From Isoetes taiwanensis (taxonomy: Eukaryota; Streptophyta; Lycopodiopsida; Isoetales; Isoetaceae): a stretch of 64,000 bases of DNA. Both the position numbers and the translations under genes were made by a program. The stretch lies in assembly GCA_021234155.1 (NCBI GenBank), contig JAJEKV010000011.1:7983132-8047131 (forward strand), in the 5' to 3' direction. This document shows, one piece after another, positions 22,285 through 33,349 of this stretch. How positions within the stretch are numbered: the first letter of the stretch is position 1; each line of letters starts with the position of its first letter. The notes under the pieces are model-generated. The model searched no databases and had not been told where the DNA came from. It saw only the letters and a program-made list of their open reading frames with translations.

Positions 22285-23565
22285 ATTGTCTTCATTTGCA
22301 CATTGCATTGTTTTCAATTTGTCGTATGCGTTCCCTAGTCACATTGTACATGTAACCCACTTCTTCAAGAGTCTTAGACCTGCCACCAGCCAGACCAAAT
22401 CGATGCCATATAATCTCTCGCTCCTGTGGTTTTAAAGTATACAAAACCTTGTCCACATCTTCTTTTAGCCACAATGCACCGGTAACTTTCTCAGTACATT
22501 CAGAGTCTCATCTGCAAGTATCTCCTGCAATGTTAAGGCTATCAGCATCTGTTTAATAGCAGTTGAATCAAGCAGAATACAAGCTTACCGTAAAGGTTGT
22601 AGTGCCATCACCAATAGGTCTGTCAAGAGACCAAATTGGCTCTGACCAATTCATAAGAGTACTTATCCTGGTCACACTCAAGCCAACAAACTCTGCCAAT
22701 TCTTGCTCTTCAGGAGCTCTCCCATGCTTCTCAAAAAAATCTATTTTGGCATTCCTTATATGCGATATTATCTCATAATGATGAACCTAAACAAAATTAA
22801 ATGTGCAGCGTTAGAGGAAAATAATTGATTAATGCACTCATAGTCAGGAAAATGAAAAAATATGCACAAGGACCTGATAAACAACGTACAGGTAGACGTA
22901 TGCTTTTTTGCCTTCAGCGTCACTGCCCTGCTTATTGCTTGTTTTATCCACCAGTACGCATATGTTGAGAGCTTAAATCCCTTGGTAGAATCAAATTTCT
23001 CTACTCCTCTGATCAAACCTATGCTCCCTTCCTGCAGCACCAAAACGTATATCATACATTCTTTGTATATCTTATGCTGAAACAGTGCCTCTAAGGAAAT
23101 TAAAATGAAATGAAGCAGGCAACAAAAATAAAAGTAGAGTGTCCCCTTTAACTGCATAGGTAGAAACAATCATATGCTTAATTAGTTCGATGTCCTTCCG
23201 TGGACCATATCAGACAAAGCAAAGTGTGATTTCTAAAATTAAAGCATTCTACGCCATAGAAACTAACATGATGCAAATGATAGTATTGGTGTCATAATCT
23301 TTTGTCAATCAAAAAGCTTTTCAGATAAACAAGTTTGATTAAGAAACGAAGAGGAAAGCCAACCTGAAGAAGATCTTGATTTGACAACCCATTTCCTTGA
23401 AACTTCTTAGCAATGATTGCAAGTAAACCAAGGTTACAACTAACCATCTTGTCCTTATATTTCTTCCCTGCCCATAATTTCTGCTGACGAACAGTTCGCT
23501 CAATCCCTGCAACTCTTGCCCATTTTATCAATGAATTCAACCTTCATTCTCTCCAATTTAAGGAG
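22285..23565 (-). pseudogene. Plastid sigma factor (sigma-70 family), fragmentary gene
   Basis: Five minus-strand exons read right to left. DLLKLERMKVEFI then, in another frame, KWARVAGIERTVRQQK and DKMVSCNLGLLAIIAKKFQG cover regions 1.2-2.1 and end at a CAG|GTTGG donor. [20 protein letters not shown] and [17 protein letters not shown] are region 2.3-2.4, followed by a frame-shifted [27 protein letters not shown] and GRAPEEQELAEFVGLSVTRI are region 3. EILADETLN starts after an acceptor at about 22527. WLKEDVDKVLYTLKPQERE and GYMYNVTRERIRQIENNAMC are region 4, with a stop just short of the usual end. Nuclear sigma factors direct the plastid polymerase to promoters. Three or more frame breaks and a missing N terminus indicate a pseudogene, although splice borders survive. 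Confidence 0.75.
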
Positions 23566-24068
23566 ATCTTGCATTGACAAATAACATGTCAGATAAGGAT
23601 TGCAGGCAAATTACTTACTCAATTCAGTCCATGGGACTTTCAACGATTGCAGACGATTTATTCGAGAAATCCAATACAACATTCGTTATTATGCTGCTTG
23701 TTAAAACAGCCCCTGCTGGAACACACTTAATCTAGCAAATAGGGAAGAATATTTTATTTTTTCTCACGTAGAAACTCAAGTTACATGTCACACAACTATC
23801 TAGCAGAGTCCTTTTTTATTTTTTCTCTCTGTTGTAAGCACTTGACGATTTTAGCTAAACAAAGGACTCTGCAATTATACCAAATGTTATATAACAGACT
23901 TGGTATAATAGACTTGATTATAAATGCAATGCCCATGATATTGCAACAAACTAATGAGATGATCAGCCAATACAACAATCAAACAAACTTCTGTAAGAGT
24001 CATAAAAAATTAAACTCACCTGGTAGAATTGAGATCGTTTATGTTCTCACAAGCTGAAGAAAGGCCAT
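23566..24068. other. Intron-like flank; ends in an exon stub cut by the LTR element
   Basis: Mostly AT-rich. On the minus strand, 24063 down to about 24020 reads LSSACENINDLNST and ends at an ACCAG|GTGAGT donor. This stub joins in frame to sequence right of the LTR element (35897 onward) once the element and one GCCAT copy are removed. Confidence 0.45.
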
Positions 24069-27000
24069 TGTTGAAGGTGTACCCTGCAAACCTTCAACTC
24101 AGTGGCCAGGTTGCTTAAGGCAACCAATCTGTGGCCAAATCCCTGCACAACTCAACTCAAACTAGCTTGTGAACCTCTTGTCCCTAAACAAGAAAAAACT
24201 GTCTACCAAAAATTGTTTGCCAAATGAAGAGGGATGAGTGTTTTTTTGTTGAGAACACTTGCAATCGATGCTCAAGGGAGTCCAAAAGATGCCTACAAAA
24301 GTAAGAGGCAAAAGGTTGACCAGAGCTAGGCAAAAAACAGCTGCCTGACTGGGTCAATTTTGGGTCAATAACCCTGTCAGAGAGCTAGAATTTGCAAAAG
24401 AGAATTCACGAGGATATTTCTGGAATTTCTTTCTTTGACACTTTCAATCTAACCTAGAAGACACGTGCATCATGTAGAAACAACAGGAAGTATGCAGTAA
24501 TTTGTACAGATGCCATTTTTATGGATTTTTTGTGACAGTCTGTGACAGAGTTCAAGGAGATGTTTTGAATCTTGGTTTTACAAGGCTTTTTAGCTTTTTG
24601 AGTGATGAAGACAGCCTACATGAGATGAAAACAAATGCTAGATAACTAAACTCTGGTATGAAATGCTATTTGACCATGCCTTTTTTGATTTTTTGAGGAT
24701 TTAATGAATGATCTAATGATGCGGTATTAATCAAGCACTTCAGGCTGAAGTCTAAGCTAAGGAATAACTTGTACAAACCACAGTTTTGTTTCTTGTTGAA
24801 TATGTAGCATAATAACAGGGGGTTTTCTTTGTGTTTTTGTACGCTTTTCACAAAGGTTTTCCTAAGATTTCATGGCGTATTCGAATGGATGTACTAATGC
24901 GTACATCTAGAGTGCACCATTTCTTAGTCGTTGATTTAGCTTTTTTTTTTTTCAATGGTCCAACATCCAAGGGCTCACAACAAAAGCCCTCTTTTTATTT
25001 TAGGGGTTAACATTGAACATGCAAGCCTCGTGGATAGCATTTTAGGGCACGAAACAGGGCTTGTAAATCTGCAACAACAACAGGGATTAGCAAGATAAGA
25101 TTACCATTTAAAGAGATCGTCGTTGCAAGGGAGAAACTTCTTCGTAAAAAATGGTGGCATGGCCCAATTGTCCTACAAGAATCTAAAGGGTTTTAGATCT
25201 TTCCATTTCATTGGCAGAAGATCTCAAATTGTTGGGACGGAGATCAAGATTAGATTGCAGTTTTTCTTGGTTGAAGCATGAAGACACGGTTAAAATTGCC
25301 CCTGCTTTTTGAATCTACAGTTGAAGGTCCGAAGTATGGATATTTTCTATGTTAGGGATTTTTCTTTTATCTGTGGGTCAAGGATTTTGCGTACATGCTG
25401 CTGTTGCTTTAGATGGAAACAGGCGAGAATGGCTTGCGTCATATAGTAGGCAAAGCAGTTCTTTCTTGGCTTGTTGCAGGATAAAACGTGGACTAGTTCT
25501 ACAAACGAGATTTCATCCATATCGAATCCATCTAATCATCCAAGCGTTGGGTAATTTCTAAGATCTCTTATATGAGAGTCCGATGGTGCCTTGTCTTATG
25601 AGAGAATTCATCTAATGTCATTTTATAATATTTTGTAAAGCCATGCATTTTTTGTAAGAAGCCTCCAAAGATACCCAAGCAAGCCGCTTCAATGCAAAAC
25701 TAATGAAGGTGAAAAATATGTTTCAGTGAAAAAATCAGGCTCCATTTCCAAATCACGATGTATCAGAAAATGAGAACCCTAATAATGGAATGAGGCATGT
25801 TAGCGAAGCATGAATCACGAGGAGCAAATTTGAGGGCGGTTTCGAGAAACAAATGGGATAACAGAAAATCCCATGCCCAAGGAGATGAAAAGGGTAGATA
25901 TGGTTGTTAGATCCCCTGCTAAACCAAGGGCTCACCAACCGGGCTTACTAAATCGCTTCTGGACATCTTACGCTAGTAAAGTCTTTGGAAGAAGTTAAGG
26001 CCCAACCCATAGCTTGAATCTAAAGTCCCCGACAAAGGTTAAATCCGGGAATAATGCATGTCCGAAATCTTAGGCGGTTGATTGCAATTCGACATTGTTG
26101 TCTCCGCTTGTTCGTTAAATGCGTGGCGGGGATGCCATATATTCTTGTGGTTTGCTTGCTCACGGATTTCGTGAGCCGTAAATTGTGTCTTCGCAGTTGA
26201 TGAAGGCTATAATGAAAGATTTGATAATTCTTGGTGTAATCGGCTGATTTAGTTGCTTACTCCATCAAAGAGTATTGTTGCAAAAGCATTGAAGCATGAA
26301 TCTAACATGCACGAGGAATTTAACATGGAAAGCAAACATCGTGCAGCCGGTTTGCAAGGGCTTAAAAAATGTGCCTTGGTATGTTGATCCTTTTTAAACT
26401 TGCCTTGTAAAGGTTTTAGCATATCTCTATATCTTGTTGTATTTGGAATGTGATGATTTCTTTGTTGTTGATGGCATTGCGGTGCTTACAATCAAACGTT
26501 GTCCAAGACCTTTATTTTCCTATTTAATTGGAATAAGGATGATCATAAGACATGCAAGTTACTGTTCTTGCATGGAAACACTCTCTGTTCATATTTCTCC
26601 TATAATTACACTCAGCACACAAGGGTCATTTTAGTCATGATGAAGTGCACACATTTCGAACTTGTACAAGCTCAAGAACCTTTTTTTTTTTTTACTTTCA
26701 ACACTCTACTCATTTTACTTGACATCCGGCAACAAGAATTTGAGGCCACATTGGCGGAGTTGGCGTGACACGTGCATATCGGACCGTTTAAAAGGTAATA
26801 TACATGGATAAATTGTTATGGTAGATGCCAAAATTGAGGTTAAAGAATCGAGATGAATTGAGGTATGCTCATCATGAAATTTCGACATTGTAAAATCGGT
26901 TAAGAGGTATTTCCATTGTACTATTCTATTGGTGATTTGGTGGGTTTACAATAGAAGGGGGCATTTTAAACTATTTTGACAGTTGATTCTCTTAAACTAG

Positions 27001-27868
27001 TGGTACTGGCTTTATATTGGGCGCCATAGCCCCTTTCAGTAAACCTTATGATGTTATTGTTGTTCTTGCCCATTTTATAACAGTGTGTTTGCGTATATTT
27101 GGGCGGCTCTTGGTATGCAATGGAAATAATTTGTTTGCCTTATGGTGTTATTGTGCTTTTTAGTAATTAATGTTTAGACCCAAAAAGTTTACCAGTTAGG
27201 GCCCGAAGGGCCCAAATTTTCTTTTTAATATAATAATCAACACACAACTACCATTAACATTATTAACACAAACCATTGCATTTGATACATTTTTATTAAA
27301 ATCCCCCTTAATTCCCCTTTGGTTTGGGTGCATATTCACACGGGGGGTTACGTAGGGCAGCGAGAGCCCCAAAAATATATTTACAATACATGTACAAAAT
27401 TAACACCATTAAGTACATTCTTTCAAACCTTATAGTATTTTGCAAACTTTAATATACAGTATACAAAAACTTGTACATGCATACCCCACAAACGAGGATC
27501 GCTATGTACGGTCCAGATCTTGGAATAAAGGGCAAATATGCCCATCCGACAGCTCTTTATTTGGGCATAGCTTTTTTTGTCGGAAGGGCATATTTGCCCT
27601 TTATTCCAAGATCTGGACCGTACATAGCGATCCTCGTTTGTGGGGTCTTCTCTTTTTTACTTGCCTTCCAATCTTTGACTCAAGTCTTGCTCATCTTTGC
27701 TAACTTGAATGCTCCTTTGAAAGTTCTCCATTGGTCTTCAACTTGGTGTAGAGATTTGTCTTCATACCTAAACAATGAGCTCCAAATAGAAATGCCTTGC
27801 AAGTGTGTTTTGATCTTTTTGTGTTTTCTTGTGAAGTTGCTCTTACATGCTGCCACAAGGTGGCAGCA
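24069..27868 (-). repeat. Left (3') LTR, 3800 bp
   Basis: 24069-24799 matches 33350-34077 and 27641-27868 matches about 35656-35891. Between these blocks the left copy holds 2.8 kb with no visible similarity to the 1.6 kb in the right copy. It includes the perfect palindrome at 27484-27645. The outer 20 bp contain TGCTGCCAC-AAG-GTGGCAGCA, a terminal hairpin. Confidence 0.85.
27484..27645. repeat. Perfect 60-bp inverted repeat (hairpin) inside the left LTR
   Basis: 27484-27543 is the exact reverse complement of 27586-27645, 60 of 60 positions. The outer ends are CCCCACAAACGAGG and CCTCGTTTGTGGGG. The 42-bp spacer adds a further 7-bp pair, TCCGACA with TGTCGGA. There is no target duplication and no copy in the right LTR. 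Confidence 0.95.
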
Positions 27869-28100
27869 TCATGCTAAACAAACAGAGGGAGTGTGGAGTG
27901 GAGATGGTGTTCTTCATATGAGCTTGCCAATGTGGTGGAATGGTTGGCAACAATCAGGGAAGAGGCTTGTGTGCATGTGGGGAACAAGGGTGGTGGAAGC
28001 AGGCTGCTTGAGTGTTCAAATGAATATGAATGAGTCAAGTGATGAACCTGCATGACAGAATGATAAATCTGTTAGTACTTTGGCTGCCATGTGGGGGTAT
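27869..28100 (-). other. 3' untranslated part of the Gypsy element
   Basis: This lies between the integrase stop and the 3' LTR. The plus strand is G/A-rich (ACAGAGGGAGTGTGGAGTGG). The expected polypurine tract on the minus strand directly next to the LTR is not obvious. Confidence 0.5.
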
Positions 28101-29338
28101 GGTGGCAGTCTTTGACCTGGTTTTGAATGAAATGGAGATGGGGGAAGGGCTTGTAATGGACTTTGGCCAACTTTGAGCAGATTATGTGCTTGTGAGTGTT
28201 CTGAAGGGTGGACCTGCAGCTTAAGGCAACATGTTGTTGCCAGTACCTCTTTAAGTGAAGGACATTGAAAGCATTTGGCAGTTCCTGGCCATCTGTGAGA
28301 TCCTTGAGCCAATAAGACTGTTTGCCAGCCTCACCAATAATTTCATAGGGCCCCTCCCACAAATTCTCAAACTTCCCTGCAACTTTCTCTCTAGCCTTGT
28401 TCCATTTCAACACGAGTTCTCCTATTTTCATGGTACCTTGTAATCTGTGAGCAGCTTTGAATGCTGCCATATCCTTAGCCTTTTTCAGTAAAATTGCATT
28501 TTCAGCATCATACCTGTGTTCCTCAAGTTGCATCAACCTAATAAACCTGTCTTGCAGAGCATCTTCCATCTTGAGGTTAATAATGTGTGCCATTCTTAAA
28601 GAAGGTAGTTCTAATTCTATAGGTAAGACAACCTCAATGCCATAAATCAAACTAAATGGGGTATGCTTGGTGGCATGCTTTATAGTAGTTCTGTAGGCCC
28701 ATAATGCATCAGTTAATCTCAAATGCCTGTCTTTTTTGGACATGCTTACTATTTTTTGCAGAATTGACTTGAGTACCTTGTTTGTTGACTCTGCCTGACC
28801 ATTTCCTTGGGGATAATATGCTGAACTCTTTGTATGCTTGATCTTGAGGGTGCAGAGTAGCTGCTCAATCACTTCATTGACAAATTGTGAACCTCTATCT
28901 GATATTAGTCAAGGGGATGCCAAATCTGGCACAAATATTTTCATGAAGGAATCTGGCTGTTGTTATGGCATTTGCTTGTCTCAATGGCACTGCTTCTGCC
29001 CATTTTGTGAAATAATCTGTAGCTACTAATATAAACTCATGCTGAGCAGAAGAAGGGGGATCTATAGGCCCTATAAAGTCCAATCCCCAGACTTGAAAGG
29101 GCCCTGGAGATATTATGGCTGTCAGTGGAGCAGGCTAGAGGATTCTCTTTCCAAATATCTGGCATTTGTGGCAACTTCTAATGTTTTCAAAGCAGTCCTT
29201 GAAGATTGAAGGCCAATAGTAACCTGACCTGAGTATCTTTTTGGCAGTTGTGTCTGCAGCAAAGTGACCTCCACATACACCCTCATGACAAGCTTTTAAC
29301 ACCAATTCTGCCTCAAACTTGTCCACACACCTTAGCAA
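28101..29338 (-). CDS. Integrase of the Gypsy element (frameshifted)
   Basis: In minus-strand order, the zinc finger is HEGVCGGHFAADTTAKK...SCHKCQ (HHCC, 29300-29150). The core has MDFIGPIDPP and VATDYFTKWAEAVPL (first catalytic Asp). A one-base frameshift near 28905 separates GIPLTNI from SDRGSQFVNEVIEQ (second Asp). Then YYPQGNGQAESTNK carries the catalytic Glu. The C-terminal GPY/F module is GPYEIIGEAGKQSYWLKDLT...NVLHLKRYW. All DDE residues are present, but the frameshift breaks the protein. No chromodomain is seen. Confidence 0.88.
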
Positions 29339-29352
29339 GACACCTTCTTTGT

Positions 29353-29990
29353 TTACTCTGCATAAACATCACCAATTAGCCTGAATTTTTTTATCTTGTC
29401 CTTGAATCTCCTGTTTTGGCTCGGGTTCTGATTCTTTGGCAGCTCTCCATTTTCAAGGTACTCTCTAATTGCCTGTTGCCAGTTCTCCTCCTCAAGTAGA
29501 TTAATTGTAGCCTCCATGTGAGTGCTGCCTAGATCCTCCAAGTCTTCATGCTTAAACAAAACATCAGTAAGATAAGAGCTGGGATCCTTAGATTTGAAAG
29601 TTACCTGAATGTCTATGTCATAGTTTTGCACTCTGCAGGCACACCTGCATAGCTTGGCTTTCTGTGGTTTTTTTGCAAAGAGTAGGGGCAGTGGATTTTG
29701 CTTCATGTACACTTGAGTCTTGCTGCTTTGGATCAGGTGTCCCTGTTTATCAAATAAATACATCAAAGCTGCTGCACTCTTCTCAAGCCTAGCATACCTC
29801 ATTTCAATATCAGACCATATTTTGCTGGAGAAAGTTACAATGTCATCCCCTGCATCAAGGCAAGGCCTACAACCTTTTTGGTTACACTCAAGTAGGCTTG
29901 GAAGGGCTCAGACAAGTTTGGTAGCTTGAGCAAGGTTGATTTGCAAATGGCCTTAATGATTGCTTCAAAGGAAGTTTGGCATGCTTCTGT
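29353..29990 (-). CDS. Remnant of the Ty3-type RNase H and connector
   Basis: MRYARLEKSAAALMY resembles the RYTPLEK..LALVFA motif of Ty3 RNase H. QNPLPLLFAKKP and RVQNYDIDIQVTFKSKDPSS resemble the later DPLKYLL and YDIEYVP.KAIKGQ..ADFL motifs. Upstream (29803-30001) the frame is broken, and the hAT MITE at 30002-30357 cuts into the region. It is not functional. Confidence 0.65.
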
Positions 29991-29993
29991 CCA

Positions 29994-30365
29994 CTCTACA
30001 GCAGTGTTGTTTCCGTACGGGTACGATACCTTTCAAGTACTTAGCATACCGTACTAGAGGTACGGTACGTACGGAATGAAAAATGAAATGTTTTTGCTTC
30101 AAATTTTTGGAGTTTTCAACACAAATACGGTAAGTATTTTAAAGGTACGGTACGTATTTTATAGGTATTTTATAGGTACTGTAAGTATTTTACAAGTATT
30201 TTATAGGTACGGTACGTATTTTATAGGTACGGTAACAACACTTTTTAACGTACTGGTTTTTTTTTCGGTACGTTAAAAACTTAGAGGTACGTTACGAGGT
30301 ATGATACGTAAAATACTTACAGTACCGTACAGGTACGGTAAGTACGTAACAACACTGCTCTACAG
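29994..30365. mobile_element. hAT-type MITE, 356 bp, nested in the Gypsy element
   Basis: The element spans 30002-30357. Termini are CAGTGTTGTT and AACAACACTG (10-bp perfect inverted repeats). CTCTACAG flanks both sides (29994-30001 and 30358-30365), an 8-bp target duplication. The CAGTG terminus plus 8-bp duplication is typical of hAT elements. The interior is built from short GGTACGGTACGTATTTTATA-like units containing many GTAC motifs. It has no coding capacity. Confidence 0.92.
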
Positions 30366-30489
30366 GTATGAACTTGCTTTCCTTTTTTGAGAACTTTCCC
30401 TTGGTCAAGTTTGTAATGGGATGAACTGTGTGAGAGAAATGTGGCACATACATCCTTAAGAAGCTTGTCATGCCTAGAAAGCTTTTAAC

Positions 30490-31743
30490 TTATTTGATGG
30501 TCTTAGGTGGTGTTAGGTTTCTAAGAGCTTGGATCTTACTTTCTGCCACCTGAATCCCTTGATTTGAGACCTCGGATTTAGGATCCATATCCTTGAAAAT
30601 GGTGTCCATTGCTCTCTGAAATGTGGTAGATGCATTCATGAGCCCAAAGGGCATTCTCTTCGTGGCAAAAGTCCCCCATGGCGTGATAAAAGATGTCTTG
30701 GCTTGATCTTCTTCCTTGATGCTAATCTGGTTAAATCCTGAGAAACCATCCAAAAATGAGTATACCTCCTTTCCTGCAACTGCCTGCAACACTTCTTCAA
30801 GAAAAGGTAGAGGATAGCAGTCTTTTATTGTTGCCTTGTTCAAATCCCTGTAATCAATGCATATCCTTATGGTTTTGTCCTTCTTTTCAACTGGTACAAT
30901 GCAAGACAGCCAGTCAGGATTGATTATCTCCTTTATAACTCCAGCCTCTTTCATTTTGAAGAGTTCTTCCCTAATAAGATCCAACAAAGAACTGTTAATT
31001 CTTCTAAGTTTTTGCACAACTGGTTTTGATTTTTCTTTTATCTTGATCTCAAATTCACAAACACTCTTATCAACACCTAAAAATTCTTTATAATCCCAAG
31101 CAAAAACATCATTCCAAGTATTAAATAAACTTACAAATGCTTCCCTTTCCTCTTCTTTGAACATATCTCCCACATATAAGACTCTATCTTCATTGTTTTT
31201 TCTTACCCTGATTTCTTTTACCTCTTTTTCAGAGCTGGCATTGATTACCAAGATTGGATAGAGTTGTTGAAGCTCCTCATCTTCCAGATCTTCCTCCTTG
31301 ATAGCTCCCTCAGCCAGATGCTCCATTAGAACATCTCTGCATAGGGAATCTGCCTCAGAGTTAAGCTCTCTGGGTATGTGCTGCATTTCCCAGGTTGTGA
31401 ACTTTGCCAGTGCCTCCAATGCTTGATCTTTGAGTTTCACCATTTCTTCATGCTTTGCCTGATATTTCCCTTCAATCTGCCTGCATATAAGTTGTGAATC
31501 TCCGAAGCTAACAAGGTTAGTAACACCCAAATGGTTAGCTTCTTGAAGACCTGCAATTAGTGCCTTATATTCTGCCATGTTTGAAGTTAGATCCTGATAG
31601 ATTCTTCCTACTTTGGCTATCAATCTGTTGTCTTTGTCCTTTATGATTGCAGCAGATGAAGCAATGCTTAGCCTTTTTGATACACCCCCATCAAACCACA
31701 TGTAAGCACTCACTTCCTTGAGCTTACCTTTGTGTACTTCCAA
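30490..31743 (-). CDS. RNase H (RVT_3-type) plus reverse transcriptase, domains in unusual order
   Basis: Residues about 14-140 form an RNase H with its four acidic residues: WFDGGVSKR (D), NMAEYKALIAGLQEA (E), FGDSQLICRQIEGKYQAKHE (D) and HIPRELNSEADSL (D). From about residue 190, a pol linker with FNTWNDVFAWDYKE leads to the reverse transcriptase: VVQKLRRIN, GVIKEIINPDWLSCIVPVEK, ICIDYRDLNKATIKDCYPLP, SFLDGFSGFNQI (first catalytic Asp) and TPWGTFATKRMPFGLMNAST. FKDMDPKSEVSNQGIQVAES then follows directly, so the segment that should hold YVDD is deleted. In Tat-type Gypsy elements, as I know them, the second RNase H follows the first, after the reverse transcriptase. Here it precedes it. Confidence 0.88.
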   Translation of the reverse strand: MEVHKGKLKEVSAYMWFDGGVSKRLSIASSAAIIKDKDNRLIAKVGRIYQDLTSNMAEYKALIAGLQEANHLGVTNLVSFGDSQLICRQIEGKYQAKHEEMVKLKDQALEALAKFTTWEMQHIPRELNSEADSLCRDVLMEHLAEGAIKEEDLEDEELQQLYPILVINASSEKEVKEIRVRKNNEDRVLYVGDMFKEEEREAFVSLFNTWNDVFAWDYKEFLGVDKSVCEFEIKIKEKSKPVVQKLRRINSSLLDLIREELFKMKEAGVIKEIINPDWLSCIVPVEKKDKTIRICIDYRDLNKATIKDCYPLPFLEEVLQAVAGKEVYSFLDGFSGFNQISIKEEDQAKTSFITPWGTFATKRMPFGLMNASTTFQRAMDTIFKDMDPKSEVSNQGIQVAESKIQALRNLTPPKTIK

Positions 31744-31769
31744 AGGCAGATTTTCTTTTACAAGATTTA

Positions 31770-32303
31770 CTAGGGTGCATCTCCCCCTCTATTCTTAATA
31801 AGATACTCTCCAATTTGTCTAGGAATTAGCATATCCTCTTGAATGAAATGGTAAGACTCATACTCACATAGTTTGTTGTAAAGTGTAACAGTCCTTCCAT
31901 CCGAGATGGTGCACTCTCCTTTTGACCAAACTGGCCTTGCATCCACAGTTGATAGCCATCTTCTTCCTAATAATAAGTCATAAATTTCCGCTCCCTCAAA
32001 TGCTACCACAACAAAGTTAGCAGCAACCTTGATTCCTTCAATATCAATTGCTACATCACTTATCATGCCTACAGGATTGATCCTTGAATTGGAGAAAGAT
32101 TTTAGGATCTTGGGGGCCTTTTTGTCCACCTCCAATCCACTTAGCTTCATAATGTGATGTGGCATGACATTCAAAGGTGATCCCCCATCTAACAATACCT
32201 TGTTTAGGATCTGATTACCAACCTTTGATGTGCAGGTGAAGGCACCAGGATCATGCTCTTCTTGTCTTAGCATTTGCTCAGCTATATGGTTAGTAAAAAC
32301 CAC
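31770..32303 (-). CDS. Aspartic protease of the Gypsy element
   Basis: FTCTSKVGNQILNKVLLDGG followed by SPLNVMPHHIM is the retropepsin active site in its DGG form. DVAIDIEGIKVAANFVVV and YDLLLGRRWLSTVDARPVWS (LLG.RW flap/helix motif) follow. The frame ends at 31770. The next frame opens at 31743, so Pol may need frameshifting or is broken here. Confidence 0.82.
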   Translation of the reverse strand: MVFTNHIAEQMLRQEEHDPGAFTCTSKVGNQILNKVLLDGGSPLNVMPHHIMKLSGLEVDKKAPKILKSFSNSRINPVGMISDVAIDIEGIKVAANFVVVAFEGAEIYDLLLGRRWLSTVDARPVWSKGECTISDGRTVTLYNKLCEYESYHFIQEDMLIPRQIGEYLIKNRGGDAP

Positions 32304-32327
32304 TTGCTCTTCTCTGGTGAGGTTTAC

Positions 32328-33303
32328 CTATTCTTCTTTGGACATATCTACAACCTTTTCACTATAAGAAGGAGCAATTCTTAGCAAAGTCAACAGATCT
32401 ACACTTACTTTAGCATTTTTGAGCAGATATTCAAACTCATCATTATCGTTTTTTAGAAATTTTTGGTGAGGAGGAGGAGATACAACCTGATTATCAACTT
32501 GCTTTAGTTTCTGCACCTCTTGTTCACGAGACTCAAACTCTGCTTCTTTGCCTTTGGCATTTAGGGCTCCCCTTGTGTGCACAGCCATGATCTCCTCTTC
32601 TTTTGAAAGCTTTTACCCTCAGAGTGCAATGAATTGCTTTCTTCCTGCAAATATCTGATGGAAGCACTAGGCTCAGGTCTTGAAAAACATCTTTCATCCT
32701 TCAAAAACTTAACAGATGCACTTGGCTCAACAGCCTTAGCCTTCTCTTGCCTAGCAAAATACTCTTTAACACTACATTTATCTTCATAGTGTCCTATAGC
32801 TTTGCAGAAAGTACAAAGAGGTACCACATTTTAGACATGTCCTATACCAACAATAATCTGAAGAATGGGTGTTTCTGGTGCAGTGAGCACATGCTGGGTA
32901 GACTCTCCTTTCTGGTGGCTGACCTTCATTTCCATGAGTTGTTTGGTCACCTCAGCCAAGGCCTCAGTGACCTTGTTGAGATCTGCTCTCATGTCTGACT
33001 CAGAACAACTTGCATCATCAGTCTTAGTTTTCTTCTTTTGCTTTTGAATGGCATAGACATGCACAGGGGCAGATCCTATGTATTCTTGATCATAATCAGG
33101 GAAAAAAGGGTCATTTGAAGCTTGCAGGTTATCAGGGAGGTAGGCCAACATTTCAGATGCTTCAATGGATCTCGATTCAGCTCGAAATATGTGCAAGGCA
33201 TGCCTGAACCATTTGACAATGTGACATGTGGTATTGATGATGATTCAGGGTTTTCTGGTAATTCAGCATGTTCAACATCATCAACATTTCTTCTGGGAGC
33301 CAT
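32328..33303 (-). CDS. Gag of the Gypsy element, shortened
   Basis: The start ATG is at 33303, 46 bp from the 5' LTR (MAPRRNVDDVEHAELPENPE). After a frame change the sequence reads ASEMLAYLPDNLQASNDPFF and a Lys-rich, coiled-coil-like part (MRADLNKVTEALAEVTKQLM). At about 32820-32780 there is a zinc knuckle CTFCKAIGHYEDKC, a perfect C-x2-C-x4-H-x4-C. The 150-200-residue retrotransposon gag core expected between start and knuckle is absent, so Gag appears internally deleted. A Glu/Lys-rich linker follows down to 32328. Confidence 0.72.
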
Positions 33304-33349
33304 GCGTTCCAAGATCCAGGTGATATGGATCTCGGTAGAACCTCCAAGA

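Noticed and set aside
33304-33349. Primer-binding site TGGAGGTTCTACCGAGATCC next to the 5' LTR
   Set aside because: It begins with TGG but I cannot match it to a tRNA 3' end with confidence.
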